Source: Eggerthella timonensis (lineage in GTDB: Bacteria > Actinomycetota > Coriobacteriia > Coriobacteriales > Eggerthellaceae). Taken from it: a DNA stretch of 64,000 nt. This document shows, in pieces, positions 33,268 to 42,003 of this stretch; within the stretch, counting starts at the first letter, position 1; every line of letters begins with the position of its first letter. The stretch lies in contig NZ_FXXA01000002.1 in the NCBI RefSeq assembly GCF_900184265.1, positions 2,590,539 to 2,654,538 on the forward strand. The letters are read 5' to 3'. Position numbers and translations under genes: made by a program. The notes beneath the pieces are model-generated. The model did not search any database. It saw only the letters and a program-made list of their open reading frames with translations, and was not told the origin of the DNA.

Positions 33268-34660
33268 GGCGCACCACCTCGAACCGTTCGAGCTCCACGT
33301 CGTCGTCGAACAGGTCGATGCCGGCCTTGCGCTTCGCGATGTCCACCTGCTGCTGCGCCGAGTCCACGCCCTCGAGGTTCGGCAGCAGCAAACCGCGCTT
33401 CCACCCTTTCGTCACGATCACGCCGTAGCGCGCGGGATCGAGCTCGTCCACCGAGTCGATGGGCATGGGCGTGAGCAAGACGTCCACCGAGTACGACAGC
33501 GCATCCAGCTCTTCGGGCCGCACGGGCGGGAAGCGCGGGTCCTCGGAGGCCGCCGCCACGCCGTTGCGCACGATCTCGGCCGCCACGCTGCCGGTGACGG
33601 GAGCGACGGTGCCGATGCACCCGCGCAGCTCGCCGCGCTCGTGCAGCGACACGAACACGCCGGCTCGCTCGTCGGCCAGCTCGGGCGGCAGGTCGTCCGG
33701 CAGCGCGATGGGGCTTCTCGTGCGCACGAAGCCCTCGACGCTCGCCCGCGCCAGCGCCACGTACGGATCGACGCGCGCGCCGTCGGCCGCGGCGTCCTCG
33801 GCGTCGAGCGCGTCGGCGCGCTCGTCGATGCCCGAGCGCACGGCCCCGTCGCCGGATGCGCCCTGCACCTCGAAGGCGGCCACGGCGTAGCCCACGCCGA
33901 ACGGCCCCTCGTAACTGAGCAGCTCGTGCGAGAACGGTCGGCCCTCCAGCGCGCCGGCCATGATCCAGAACGCCCGCAGACCGCATTCGGCCGCTTCCTC
34001 GGCGAACGCCTCGTCGATGTCGATCAACCCGTCCAGGTCGCCCGCATCGAACAGCGCGGTCACCGTACGGTCGAACACGGGTCCTTGCGGCGCATAGCCG
34101 TACGGGCCCTCGGCCGCCAGCTTGTGGGACAGATCGCCGCTCGCGACCAGCACGCAGGTGCGGTCGAGGTCGTCGGCCGCCTCGGCGATGCAGCGCCCCA
34201 TGGCGAGATGCGTCTCGGGCGACAGGCCCGAAAGCCCGATGCGCACCACCTCGTAGCCGGTGTAGGCCTCGTTCACGAAATGCAGCGGCACGAAGGTGGC
34301 GTGATCGAGTTCGCCGTCGCGCATGCCGCTGCCGCACAGCGGCACCGTGTGCTTGCGCGCGCAGGCGGCTATGGAGGCGCCCATCGCGCCGTCGTAGGGC
34401 ACGGTGACGGACGCGTCCCATGCCCCGAACCTTCCCATGTCGCCGTGCCCGGCCTCGCCGGTGGACACGTGGAAGCAGTCGCGGAACAGCGGCGCATGGG
34501 GCGAGACGACCACGATGGTATCGGGAGCGTGCGCGGCGATACGGCGCGCCACCTCGCGGTACGCGTCTACGGTGTCCTGGATGGCGCGCTCCTGCCCCCG
34601 ACCCACAGCGGGCACGATGAGCGGCGGGTGCGGCACGGCGTACGCGGCGACGATTCCCAT
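33236..34660 (-). CDS. Memo (LigB-like) and AMMECR1 fusion protein
   Basis: 474 aa. Residues 1-270 are the Memo/class III extradiol dioxygenase-like domain (YAVPHPPLIVPAVGRG; VVVSPHAPLF; VLVASGDLSHKLA). Residues 300-470 are AMMECR1 (LHERGELRGCIGTVAPVTGS; SEDPRFPPVRPEELD). The start at 34660 has GGAAGGGAG upstream. In many bacteria the two domains are separate or fused as here, and they accompany the radical SAM gene downstream. Function unknown; RNA or small-molecule modification has been guessed. Confidence 0.92.
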   Translation of the reverse strand: MGIVAAYAVPHPPLIVPAVGRGQERAIQDTVDAYREVARRIAAHAPDTIVVVSPHAPLFRDCFHVSTGEAGHGDMGRFGAWDASVTVPYDGAMGASIAACARKHTVPLCGSGMRDGELDHATFVPLHFVNEAYTGYEVVRIGLSGLSPETHLAMGRCIAEAADDLDRTCVLVASGDLSHKLAAEGPYGYAPQGPVFDRTVTALFDAGDLDGLIDIDEAFAEEAAECGLRAFWIMAGALEGRPFSHELLSYEGPFGVGYAVAAFEVQGASGDGAVRSGIDERADALDAEDAAADGARVDPYVALARASVEGFVRTRSPIALPDDLPPELADERAGVFVSLHERGELRGCIGTVAPVTGSVAAEIVRNGVAAASEDPRFPPVRPEELDALSYSVDVLLTPMPIDSVDELDPARYGVIVTKGWKRGLLLPNLEGVDSAQQQVDIAKRKAGIDLFDDDVELERFEVVRHERGGEARRG

Positions 34661-34817
34661 GAGAAACTCCCTTCCACGGCGTTGACCGAGAGCGCCCGAA
34701 CGCGGGCGCGCATGCGTTTTCGGCCATTGTACACCGCCGTGCCCCGCCGCCGCGACGCCTGGCCGCCCATCCGGCACGCAAGCGTTGCCGGATGCACGCA
34801 TCGGGCTCGCCCCCCCC

Positions 34818-35540
34818 CTACGCGCCCCCGCGCTTCTCGCACAAGGCGTCGACGAAGTACCGGTGATAGGCTTCGTGCATCTTGCGGCGCTCCTTCACGC
34901 GCACCGGCACGCACGTTCCGTCGCGCAGGACGAAATCGTCGTGCACGTCGGCGATGTAGTCCATGTTCACCAGGCAGCTGCGGTGGCAGCGCAGGAAACG
35001 AGGGTCGTCCAGATCCCGTTGCACGTCGTCGAGCTTCGCCAGCCCGCGATGGCAGGAACCGTCGGCGATATGCAGCAGCACCGCATGGTCGCGGCTTTCG
35101 AGGTACATGATGTCGCCGAAGGCGAAATAGCGCCGCGACGCGCCCACCCTGAACGCCAGTCGGGGCTTATGGGCCGGAAGGACCCGATCGAGGACGCGCT
35201 CGATGGCGGTCGGATCGAGCGGTTTCATCAGGTAGTCGGTTGCGCGCACCTCGTAGCTCTCCACCGCGTGCTCGCGCGAGACCGTGAGGAAGACGATGGG
35301 CACCGCCGCGTCCACGGCGCGCAACGCGCGAGCCGCCGACACGCCGTCCTCACCTTCGAGATAGACGTCGAGGAACACCAAATCGAAAGGCTCGCCCTCC
35401 GCCGCGGCGGCCACCAGGCGCTCGCCGGCGGTGTACTCCTGGTACCGCGCCCGAACGTTTCGCCCAGCCAGCGACCGGTCCAGCGCGCTGCGCAGACCGC
35501 TTCGAAGCGCTCCGTCATCATCGCAGATCGCTATCCTCAA
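34818..35540 (-). CDS. LytTR-family response regulator
   Basis: 240 aa. The N-terminal receiver domain (ICDDD acid cluster; FLDVYLEGEDG with the phospho-acceptor Asp; VFLTVS) is followed by a C-terminal LytTR DNA-binding domain (ILE-type: YFAFGDIMYLESRDHAV; FLRCHRSCLVNMDYI). No ATG precedes the receiver. I chose TTG at 35540 because AGGAGG sits 7 nt upstream. No histidine kinase lies nearby, so its partner is elsewhere or the APC permease upstream is its target. Confidence 0.85.
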   Translation of the reverse strand: MRIAICDDDGALRSGLRSALDRSLAGRNVRARYQEYTAGERLVAAAAEGEPFDLVFLDVYLEGEDGVSAARALRAVDAAVPIVFLTVSREHAVESYEVRATDYLMKPLDPTAIERVLDRVLPAHKPRLAFRVGASRRYFAFGDIMYLESRDHAVLLHIADGSCHRGLAKLDDVQRDLDDPRFLRCHRSCLVNMDYIADVHDDFVLRDGTCVPVRVKERRKMHEAYHRYFVDALCEKRGGA

Positions 35541-35692
35541 ACCGCAACCTCCTCGTGCATGCTTTCGTTTTTGACCGTGTTGATCTATTTTCCGACGAAG
35601 AGGGTGACGTTGTCTAGAACCGGTTACGACGCACAGCGCGCCGTTTTCGCAGCTGAGCAGTTCGACGGCTCCCACGATGCGCGCAGGTGCGC

Positions 35693-37084
35693 CTAGCCGT
35701 CCAGCTTCACGTCGCGCTTCAAACCGTAGTGCAGCACGAGGTAGTACACGATTCCCAAGGCCATCCAAACGAGGCCGAGCACCTTCGCCGGCACGTCGAG
35801 GCTCCACCACGTGTAGCCGATCACCGCGATGCCGCACAAAGGCGACAGCAGGTGTGCCACCCAGCGTCCGTCCCGCTTCTTGACGAAGAAGTACCCGATG
35901 ACGGTGACGTGCAGCATGAGGAACGCCGTGAGCGCGCCGAAGTTCACGAACAGCGAGATGGTATCGGTGCCCAGCTGCCCGAACGTCAGCACGAGCACGA
36001 GCGTGAGCGCGCCCACGAACAGCGACGCGACGTAGGGCGTGCGGTACTTCGGGTGGACCTTGGCCAACGGCTTCGGCAGCCCGCCCGCGCGGCCCATGGC
36101 GAAGAGTATCCGCGACACGGCCGTCTGCGCGGCCAGCGCCGTGAAGATGCCCCAGGCCAGCGCCGTCGCCACCGCGCACACGACGTACAGCCAGCGCCCG
36201 CCCACGAGCTGCGCCACGAGGTAGAAGGCGTTGCTCGAATCGCCCGCGAACGCGGCGCCGTCGGGGCTGATGCAGCCGGCGATGTAGGTTTGCAGCACGA
36301 ACAGGCTTCCCACGATGGCAAGCGACGCCATCATGGCGCGCCCCGGTCCGCGGCGGCCGTCCTTCGCCTCCTCCGACAAGGTCGCGATGCCGTCGAAGCC
36401 CAAAAACGACAGCACGCCCAGCGATACGGCGCTCATGACGAGGTTCGGATCGAACGTGGACGGGTTGAAGAAGGGATCGAGCGAGAAACCGTGCGATGCA
36501 GGATCGGTGAGCAGCCACCGGACGCCGAGCACGACGAAGATAAGCAGCACGAGGATCTCCAGCACGAGCGCGATGCGGTTCACGATGTCGGTGAGGCCGA
36601 TGCCGCGCACGTTCACGAACGTGTTCGCCACCACGAACACCACGGCGAACGCCCATGCGGGCACCTCGGGCACGAGGCTTGAGAGCGCCGTCGAGGCCAC
36701 CACGTACATGAGCAGGGGGATCAGCAGGTAGTCGAGCAGAAGCGTCCAGCCCGTCACGAAGCCGATGCCCTTGCCGAGGCCGCGCGAGGTGTAGGCGTAC
36801 ACCGATCCCGCCACGGGCCACTCGCGGATGAGCATGCCGTAGGACAGCGCCGTGAACACCATGGCCAGCGTGCCCACGAGGTACACGAGCGCAGGCATAC
36901 CGCCCGAATCGCCGAACACGCCGCCGTAGATGCCCATCGGCGCGATCGGCACCATGAAGATGAGCCCGTACACGACCATGTCCGGCACGCTGAGCACGCG
37001 CGCGAGCTTCTGCTTGCCCGGCTTCCCGCCGGCGCTCGCATCAGACGAGGCGCGGTTCGCGCCGCTGTGAGCGTTATCGACCAT
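35693..37084 (-). CDS. APC-family amino acid permease
   Basis: 463 aa with about 12 membrane helices. The N-terminal region (VPDMVVYGLIFMVPIAPMGI) and GFDGIATLSEEAKDGRRGPG match amino acid-polyamine-organocation permeases. Substrate not predictable. It lies 152 bp upstream of the lytTR gene on the same strand. Confidence 0.88.
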   Translation of the reverse strand: MVDNAHSGANRASSDASAGGKPGKQKLARVLSVPDMVVYGLIFMVPIAPMGIYGGVFGDSGGMPALVYLVGTLAMVFTALSYGMLIREWPVAGSVYAYTSRGLGKGIGFVTGWTLLLDYLLIPLLMYVVASTALSSLVPEVPAWAFAVVFVVANTFVNVRGIGLTDIVNRIALVLEILVLLIFVVLGVRWLLTDPASHGFSLDPFFNPSTFDPNLVMSAVSLGVLSFLGFDGIATLSEEAKDGRRGPGRAMMASLAIVGSLFVLQTYIAGCISPDGAAFAGDSSNAFYLVAQLVGGRWLYVVCAVATALAWGIFTALAAQTAVSRILFAMGRAGGLPKPLAKVHPKYRTPYVASLFVGALTLVLVLTFGQLGTDTISLFVNFGALTAFLMLHVTVIGYFFVKKRDGRWVAHLLSPLCGIAVIGYTWWSLDVPAKVLGLVWMALGIVYYLVLHYGLKRDVKLDG

Positions 37085-37248
37085 GCTGATGCTCCTTATC
37101 GGGGGTCGCTTCGAGGCGCGCTCGGCGCGCTTGCGTCCAGACGTACCCGATACACCCTACGGGAGAACCCCGCCGGCGCATGCGGGGCCGCGCGGACCTT
37201 GCCAACGCGTTGCCCGCCCGTCGGCCATGCGTTGCGCTCCACTACAAG

Positions 37249-37274
37249 AGAAAGCCCGCATCAGCGGGCTTTCT
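37249..37274 (-). terminator. Terminator after the aldo/keto reductase
   Basis: AGAAAGCCCGC/GCGGGCTTTCT stem with loop ATCA, 15 nt beyond the stop at 37289; TTTCTCTTG follows on the minus strand. Confidence 0.75.
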
Positions 37275-37288
37275 ACGGGTGCGTGCGC

Positions 37289-38149
37289 TTAGAAGTCGAC
37301 GGTGTCGGGGTCGAGGCCGCTTTGGCCGAGCGGGTCCAGCTCGTCGATGCGTTGCAGGTCCTCGTCGGTGATGTTGAACCAGAAAATGCGCGCGTTCTCG
37401 GCGATGCGCGCCGGGTCCGTGGACTTGGGCAGCGGGATGGCGCGGCGCTGGAGGCACCAACGCAGGCACAGCTGCGCCACCGTGCAACCGTAGCTGGCCG
37501 CGATGTCGATGAGCAGCTGGTTCTCCAGCACGCGGCCCGAGCCGAGCGGCGACCAGGCCTCCACCACGATGTCGTGGCGGTTGCAGAACTCGCGCGTGAC
37601 CTCCTGGTTGCAGCCGGGATGCAGCTCGATCTGATCCACCATCGGCAGGATGTCGGCAGCGTCCATGAGCGGCTCGAGGTGATGGGGCTTGAAGTTGCTC
37701 ACGCCGATCGCGCGCACCTTCCCGTCGAGATACAGCGTCTCGAGCGCGCGCCACGTCTCCTGGTTCGTGCGCTGCCACTCCGATTCGGCGCCCTTCGCAG
37801 CGGGCCAATGGATGAGGTAGAGGTCGACGTAGTCGAGATGCAGCCTCGTGCGCGATTCCTCGAACGCCTTGAGCGTGGCGTCGTAGCCGCGATCGGTGTT
37901 CCACACCTTCGTGGTGACGAACATATCTTCGCGCGACACGCCGCCCGTGGCGAGCGCCTTGCCCACCGTGCCTTCGTTGTCGTAGGCTTGAGCCGTGTCG
38001 ACGTGGCGATACCCGTCATGAAGCGCCTGATGAACGGCGTCGATTCCCACTTCCCCGTCGGGCATCTTCCACGTGCCGAACCCCAAACACGGAATGCCGT
38101 AGCCGTTTCGCAGGGTGATCCGGTCCTTCGGACTTTGCAAATCCGCCAT
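37289..38149 (-). CDS. Aldo/keto reductase
   Basis: 286 aa, normal AKR length; NAD(P)H-dependent carbonyl reductase with a TIM barrel. The catalytic tetrad is visible: Asp and Tyr in VDTAQAYDNE, Lys in FVTTKVWN, His in YLIHWPA. The cofactor-binding segment is IPLPKSTDPARIAENA. It appears to be a single-gene unit with its own terminator. Substrate unknown; most resembles the 2,5-diketogluconate/methylglyoxal reductase branch. Confidence 0.93.
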   Translation of the reverse strand: MADLQSPKDRITLRNGYGIPCLGFGTWKMPDGEVGIDAVHQALHDGYRHVDTAQAYDNEGTVGKALATGGVSREDMFVTTKVWNTDRGYDATLKAFEESRTRLHLDYVDLYLIHWPAAKGAESEWQRTNQETWRALETLYLDGKVRAIGVSNFKPHHLEPLMDAADILPMVDQIELHPGCNQEVTREFCNRHDIVVEAWSPLGSGRVLENQLLIDIAASYGCTVAQLCLRWCLQRRAIPLPKSTDPARIAENARIFWFNITDEDLQRIDELDPLGQSGLDPDTVDF

Positions 38150-38368
38150 GCGCGTGCTCCTTATCGCTGATACGCCGCCCGCAGACGACGCAAACCGTCA
38201 TAACGAGTTCACGATACGCCCGAGCAGCGCCCGGTCACCGAACCGTCGCAGGTTCGTAGCAGGAGGGACACGCAAGCGTTACCCGTGGTAGTGTGCGGAC
38301 GGCTTTCGCGCCTGCCCGGCCGCCGCGCGACCGCAACAGGGGGCGCACGCCAAAGAAACCCCCTCTTC

Positions 38369-38541
38369 TGGCAGAAAACGCGAGAAATTCGTCGTTTTTC
38401 CCCGCCGTTTCGGCCGGGGTGGCAGAGGGGCAACCGGCGCTGTTTCGTTTCGCCTGCTCAAAGAGGGGGCTTCGAAACCGCCCTGGACAAATCGTCGCTT
38501 GCGACGGTAGTGCGACGACGAATTTCTCGCGTTTTCTGCCA
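38369..38541. repeat. 173-bp intergenic element with perfect 26-27 bp inverted arms
   Basis: Arms 38369-38395 and 38515-38541 are perfectly inverted (edge TGGCAGAAAACGCGAG). Between them lie the smaller palindromes GTCGC-TT-GCGAC and CCGCC. The rest of the gap 38150-38617 shows no gene. Shared bits with the elements near 32153 (CTTCTGGCAG) and 21795 (AAAACGCGAG) suggest a dispersed family. Confidence 0.65.
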
Positions 38542-38617
38542 CGAATCGCAGCTGCGAAGGCCCGGCCGTGCGAGAAAGCGGCATCCACGGCGGGCATGCG
38601 CCGACAGGCCGACCGCG

Positions 38618-38992
38618 CTACTCGTCGACGCGGCCGCGCTGGGACTTCGTCTGGGAGCGATGGCGCTTCTCGGCGAGGCGGCGCTCCTTGGAAGCGCGCG
38701 TCGCCTTCGTGGCCCGGCGCACCTTCGGCGGGACGGCCTTGCGCGCGAACTGGTCGCGCAGCTTCTGCACGCACAGCTGGCGGTTGCGGAACTGGCTGCG
38801 CGACTCGCGGGACGTCGCCGTCATGCCGCTGGGCACGTGCGTCATGCGCACCGCCGAGTCGGTGGTGTTCACGCACTGCCCGCCCGGGCCGCTCGCGCGG
38901 AACGCCTGCACGTCGCAATCGCGCGCGATCTCCTCGAGCGATTGGCGCGCCCAACGGGCGTAGTCGCGATATGTCGGCTCATGCGGGTCCAT
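38618..38992 (-). CDS. Class I release-factor-like protein (ArfB/YaeJ type)
   Basis: 124 aa. It carries the catalytic GGQ motif (FRASGPGGQCVNTTDSAVRM) and a basic C-terminal tail (RATKATRASKERRLAEKRHR) that, in ArfB, enters the empty mRNA channel. It lacks the stop-codon-recognition domain of RF1/RF2, so rescue of stalled ribosomes is the likely role. ATG at 38992 is chosen over a GTG six codons earlier; neither has a strong RBS. It is 47 nt downstream of an acyl-CoA synthetase gene. Confidence 0.85.
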   Translation of the reverse strand: MDPHEPTYRDYARWARQSLEEIARDCDVQAFRASGPGGQCVNTTDSAVRMTHVPSGMTATSRESRSQFRNRQLCVQKLRDQFARKAVPPKVRRATKATRASKERRLAEKRHRSQTKSQRGRVDE

Positions 38993-39039
38993 GAGCTGAC
39001 ATGATAGCACGATCCCCGCGCCCGCGTCGGCGCGCCCCG

Positions 39040-40713
39040 TTAATCCTCGATGCCGTCCTGGTTGCGGATGAGCTTGCGCTTGATCTTGCCGCCGATGGTC
39101 TTCGGCAGCTCGTCCACGAACTCGACGATGCGGGGGTACTTATACGGCGCCGTCGTCTTCTTCACGTGGTTCTGCAGCTCTTTGACCAGCTCATCGGAGG
39201 GTTCCCAGCCCTTTGCCAGCACGATCGTGGCCTTCACCACTTTGCCGCGGATGGGGTCGGGCGCGGCCGTGACCGCGCACTCCACCACGGCGTCGTGCTC
39301 GATGAGCGCGCTCTCCACCTCGAAGGGGCCGATGCGGTAGCCCGAGCACTTGATGACGTCGTCGTTGCGGCCCACGAAGAAGCAGTAGCCGTCCGAGTCG
39401 CGCCACGCCATGTCGTGCAGGTTGTAGTATTCCCCGCCCACGGCCTCGCGCGTGCGCTCCGGCTCGCGGTAGTAGCCCGTGAACAGGCCCGGCGGGTACG
39501 CCTCCTTGAGGCCCGTGACGCAGATGGCGCCCTCCTCGCCGTCGGGCACCTCGTTGCCGTCGTCGTCGAGCAGCTTGATGTTGAGCAGCGGCGAGGGCTT
39601 GCCCATGGAGCCCGGGCGCGGGTCGACCCACGGGAAGGTGGCCAGCAGCACGGGGCCCTCGGTCTGCCCGAAGCCCTCGCGGATGTTCTTGCCGGTCAAA
39701 CGCTTCCACGCGATGGTGACCTCGGCGTTGAGCGGCTCGCCCGCCGTGGCGAAGTTGTGCACGCTCGACAGGTCGTAGGCGCTCACGTCCTCCTGCAGCA
39801 TGAAGCGGTACATCGTCGGCGGCGCGCAGAACGTGGTCAGCCGGTAGTCCTGGATCTTCTGCAACAGCTTCGTGGGCACGAACTTGTCCATGTCGTAGGC
39901 GAAGACGGTGGCACCGGCGATCCACTGGCCGTAGATCTTGCCCCAGCCGAACTTCGCCCAGCCGCTGTCGGTCACGCTCATGTGCAGCGCGTCCTCCTCC
40001 ACCTGCTGCCAGTACTTCGCCGTGATGATATGGCCCAGCGGATGCGCGAAGTTGTGGCACACGGCCTTCGCCATGCCGGTGGTGCCCGACGTGAAGTAGA
40101 TGAGCATGGTGTCCTTGCTCGTGACGCCGGCAGGGCCGCACGGGCGCTCGAACTCGTCCGACTCGCCCTCGATCAGCTCGTCGAACGGCGTCCAGCCCTC
40201 GCGCTCGCCCGCAACGATGATGCGGTTCTCGATGGACGGCGATTCGGGCAGCGCAAGCTCCATCTGGCCGCACACGTAGTCGTCGTCGACGCAGACGACG
40301 GCCTTCACGCTCGCGCTGTCGGCGCGGTAGACGATGTCCTTCTTCGTCAGCTGTAACGACGCCGGGATGATGGTGGCGCCCAGCTTGCACAGCGCCACGG
40401 CGCACACCCAATACTCCCAGCGGCGACGCAGGATCATCATGACCACGTCGCCCTTGCCGATGCCGAGCTTGCGAAATGCGTTGGCCGCCTGGTTCGACAG
40501 GCGCGACAGGTCGGTGAACGTGAAGGTGCGCTCCTCGTCGTGGTCGTCGCACCACACGAGCGCGCGCTTCTCGGGCTCGACGCGCGCCCACTCGTCGACG
40601 ACGTCGAAGCCGAAGTTGAACGCCTCAGGCACGTCGATGCGGAAGTTCTCGAAGAAGTCCTCGTAGGAGTCGAACTCGATGCGGGGGCAGTATTTTTTCA
40701 GGATATGGTTCAC
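39040..40713 (-). CDS. AMP-forming acyl-CoA synthetase
   Basis: 557 aa, ANL superfamily; activates a carboxylic acid with ATP and CoA. A3 motif IYFTSGTTGMAKA, GFGQTEG (A5), YRIGPFEVES and the C-terminal catalytic lysine in PKTIGGKIKRK. The sequence is closest in feel to medium-chain/aryl acyl-CoA synthetases; the acid is not predictable. It follows an XRE-cupin regulator gene by 12 nt, a pairing repeated at 44981-47467. Confidence 0.93.
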   Translation of the reverse strand: MNHILKKYCPRIEFDSYEDFFENFRIDVPEAFNFGFDVVDEWARVEPEKRALVWCDDHDEERTFTFTDLSRLSNQAANAFRKLGIGKGDVVMMILRRRWEYWVCAVALCKLGATIIPASLQLTKKDIVYRADSASVKAVVCVDDDYVCGQMELALPESPSIENRIIVAGEREGWTPFDELIEGESDEFERPCGPAGVTSKDTMLIYFTSGTTGMAKAVCHNFAHPLGHIITAKYWQQVEEDALHMSVTDSGWAKFGWGKIYGQWIAGATVFAYDMDKFVPTKLLQKIQDYRLTTFCAPPTMYRFMLQEDVSAYDLSSVHNFATAGEPLNAEVTIAWKRLTGKNIREGFGQTEGPVLLATFPWVDPRPGSMGKPSPLLNIKLLDDDGNEVPDGEEGAICVTGLKEAYPPGLFTGYYREPERTREAVGGEYYNLHDMAWRDSDGYCFFVGRNDDVIKCSGYRIGPFEVESALIEHDAVVECAVTAAPDPIRGKVVKATIVLAKGWEPSDELVKELQNHVKKTTAPYKYPRIVEFVDELPKTIGGKIKRKLIRNQDGIED

Positions 40714-40725
40714 GGGTCGCGCTTC

Positions 40726-41277
40726 CTACTCTGCGATGATGGTCACGAATTTCGCGGGCACGTCGCCGCCGCAGCGTTGGCCGTGCGGGTGCTCGGGGTT
40801 GAAGTAGATGCTGTCGCCGGCGTTGAGCTCGAACTCCTTGTCCGCCCAGGTGACCACGACGGTGCCCTCGATGACGAGGTTGAACTCCTGGCCTGTGTGG
40901 GTGACGAGCTTCGCCGGCTCGTCGGACGGGTCGAGCACCACGAGCAGCGGCTGCATGATCTTGCCGGTGTAGCGCCACGCGAGGTCCTCGAAGTGGTAGC
41001 CCGGATAGCGGTCCACCTCGCGCCCCTCGCCCCAGCGCACCACCTGGTACGTGTCGAGCTTCGCCGCGGTTCCGGTGAGGATCTCGGTGAACTCCACGCC
41101 GAAGTGGTGGGCCATGTGGTAGATGGCCGAGATGGGAACGTCGTCGCCGGTCTCCTCCCAGCGTACGTAGGTTTCCAGCGGCACCTCCAGCTCGGCCGCC
41201 ATGTCCTCGCGCGAGACGTCGCACGCCTCGCGCAGACCCTTGATGCGCAGGCCGATCTCGGCCAGTTCAGCTACCAT
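40726..41277 (-). CDS. XRE-family regulator with C-terminal cupin
   Basis: 183 aa. HTH in residues 1-65 (LRIKGLREACDVSREDMAAE), cupin_2 domain in residues 105-183 (TGQEFNLVIEGTVVVTWADK; YFNPEHPHGQRC) likely binding a small effector. It is directly upstream of an acyl-CoA synthetase gene, whose substrate or product may be that effector. Confidence 0.9.
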   Translation of the reverse strand: MVAELAEIGLRIKGLREACDVSREDMAAELEVPLETYVRWEETGDDVPISAIYHMAHHFGVEFTEILTGTAAKLDTYQVVRWGEGREVDRYPGYHFEDLAWRYTGKIMQPLLVVLDPSDEPAKLVTHTGQEFNLVIEGTVVVTWADKEFELNAGDSIYFNPEHPHGQRCGGDVPAKFVTIIAE

Positions 41278-41439
41278 GCGAATCCTACACTTTCTATCGC
41301 GTACATTTCCAAATCGGTCAGCGAGGCTTTCCGTGGTGCCCGAGATTGGCGTGAAAGCCCGAGGAAGCGCGCCTCGGGCACGCGACGAGGGCTTGGAGCG
41401 CCAAGCTCGAGCGCCACGGACGGCCGCAGCGTCGGCATG

Positions 41440-41464
41440 TTCCGCCGTTCGAAGAACGGCGGAA
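41440..41464 (-). terminator. Hairpin ending the 2-oxoacid oxidoreductase operon
   Basis: Perfect 11-bp stem TTCCGCCGTTC/GAACGGCGGAA with a 3-nt loop, directly after the gamma-subunit stop. No T-tract. Confidence 0.6.
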
Positions 41465-41466
41465 CC

Positions 41467-42003
41467 CTATGCGTCGATTCCCAGTTGCAGCGCCCGCTTG
41501 TTCATGTCGAGCATCTCCGCCTTCTTGGCGGGCACGCACTTCTCGATGGCCTTCCACAGGGTCGCTTCCTCGCAGAAGCCCGTCTCGGCGAACAGCTTGC
41601 CGGCCAGGATGATGTTCGCGAGCTTCTTGAAGCCCGCCTCCTCGGCCATGGCCGTCGCGGGGATGGCGCACATGCGCACGCCCTCGATCTCGGGGATGCG
41701 CTGGATGAGCGTGGAGTCGGCCACCACGACGCCGCCCTTCGCCACGCTGTGCTCGAACTTGTCGAGCGACGGCTGGTTCATGGCCACGAGCACGTCGGGC
41801 TCCAGCACGAGGGGGCTTCCGATGGGGTCGTCCGACACGCACACGCTGCAGTTCGCGGTGCCGCCGCGCATCTCGGGACCGTAGGAGGGCAGCCACGACA
41901 CCTCGCGGTCCTCCAACAGGCCGGCGTAGGCGATCAGCTTGCCGGCGAACAGCACGCCCTGGCCGCCGAAGCCGGCCAGCACCATATTGACGGAGCGGCT
42001 CAT
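41467..42003 (-). CDS. vorC: 2-oxoacid:ferredoxin oxidoreductase gamma subunit
   Basis: 178 aa, the usual separate gamma chain. LAGFGGQGVLFAGKLIAYAG is the signature; PSYGPEMRGGTANCSVCVS is also conserved. It binds part of the active-site assembly in the hetero-oligomer that converts 2-oxoacid plus CoA to acyl-CoA, CO2 and reduced ferredoxin. Start overlaps the beta stop (ATGA). The symbol is given by analogy; substrate range is uncertain. Confidence 0.9.
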   Translation of the reverse strand: MSRSVNMVLAGFGGQGVLFAGKLIAYAGLLEDREVSWLPSYGPEMRGGTANCSVCVSDDPIGSPLVLEPDVLVAMNQPSLDKFEHSVAKGGVVVADSTLIQRIPEIEGVRMCAIPATAMAEEAGFKKLANIILAGKLFAETGFCEEATLWKAIEKCVPAKKAEMLDMNKRALQLGIDA

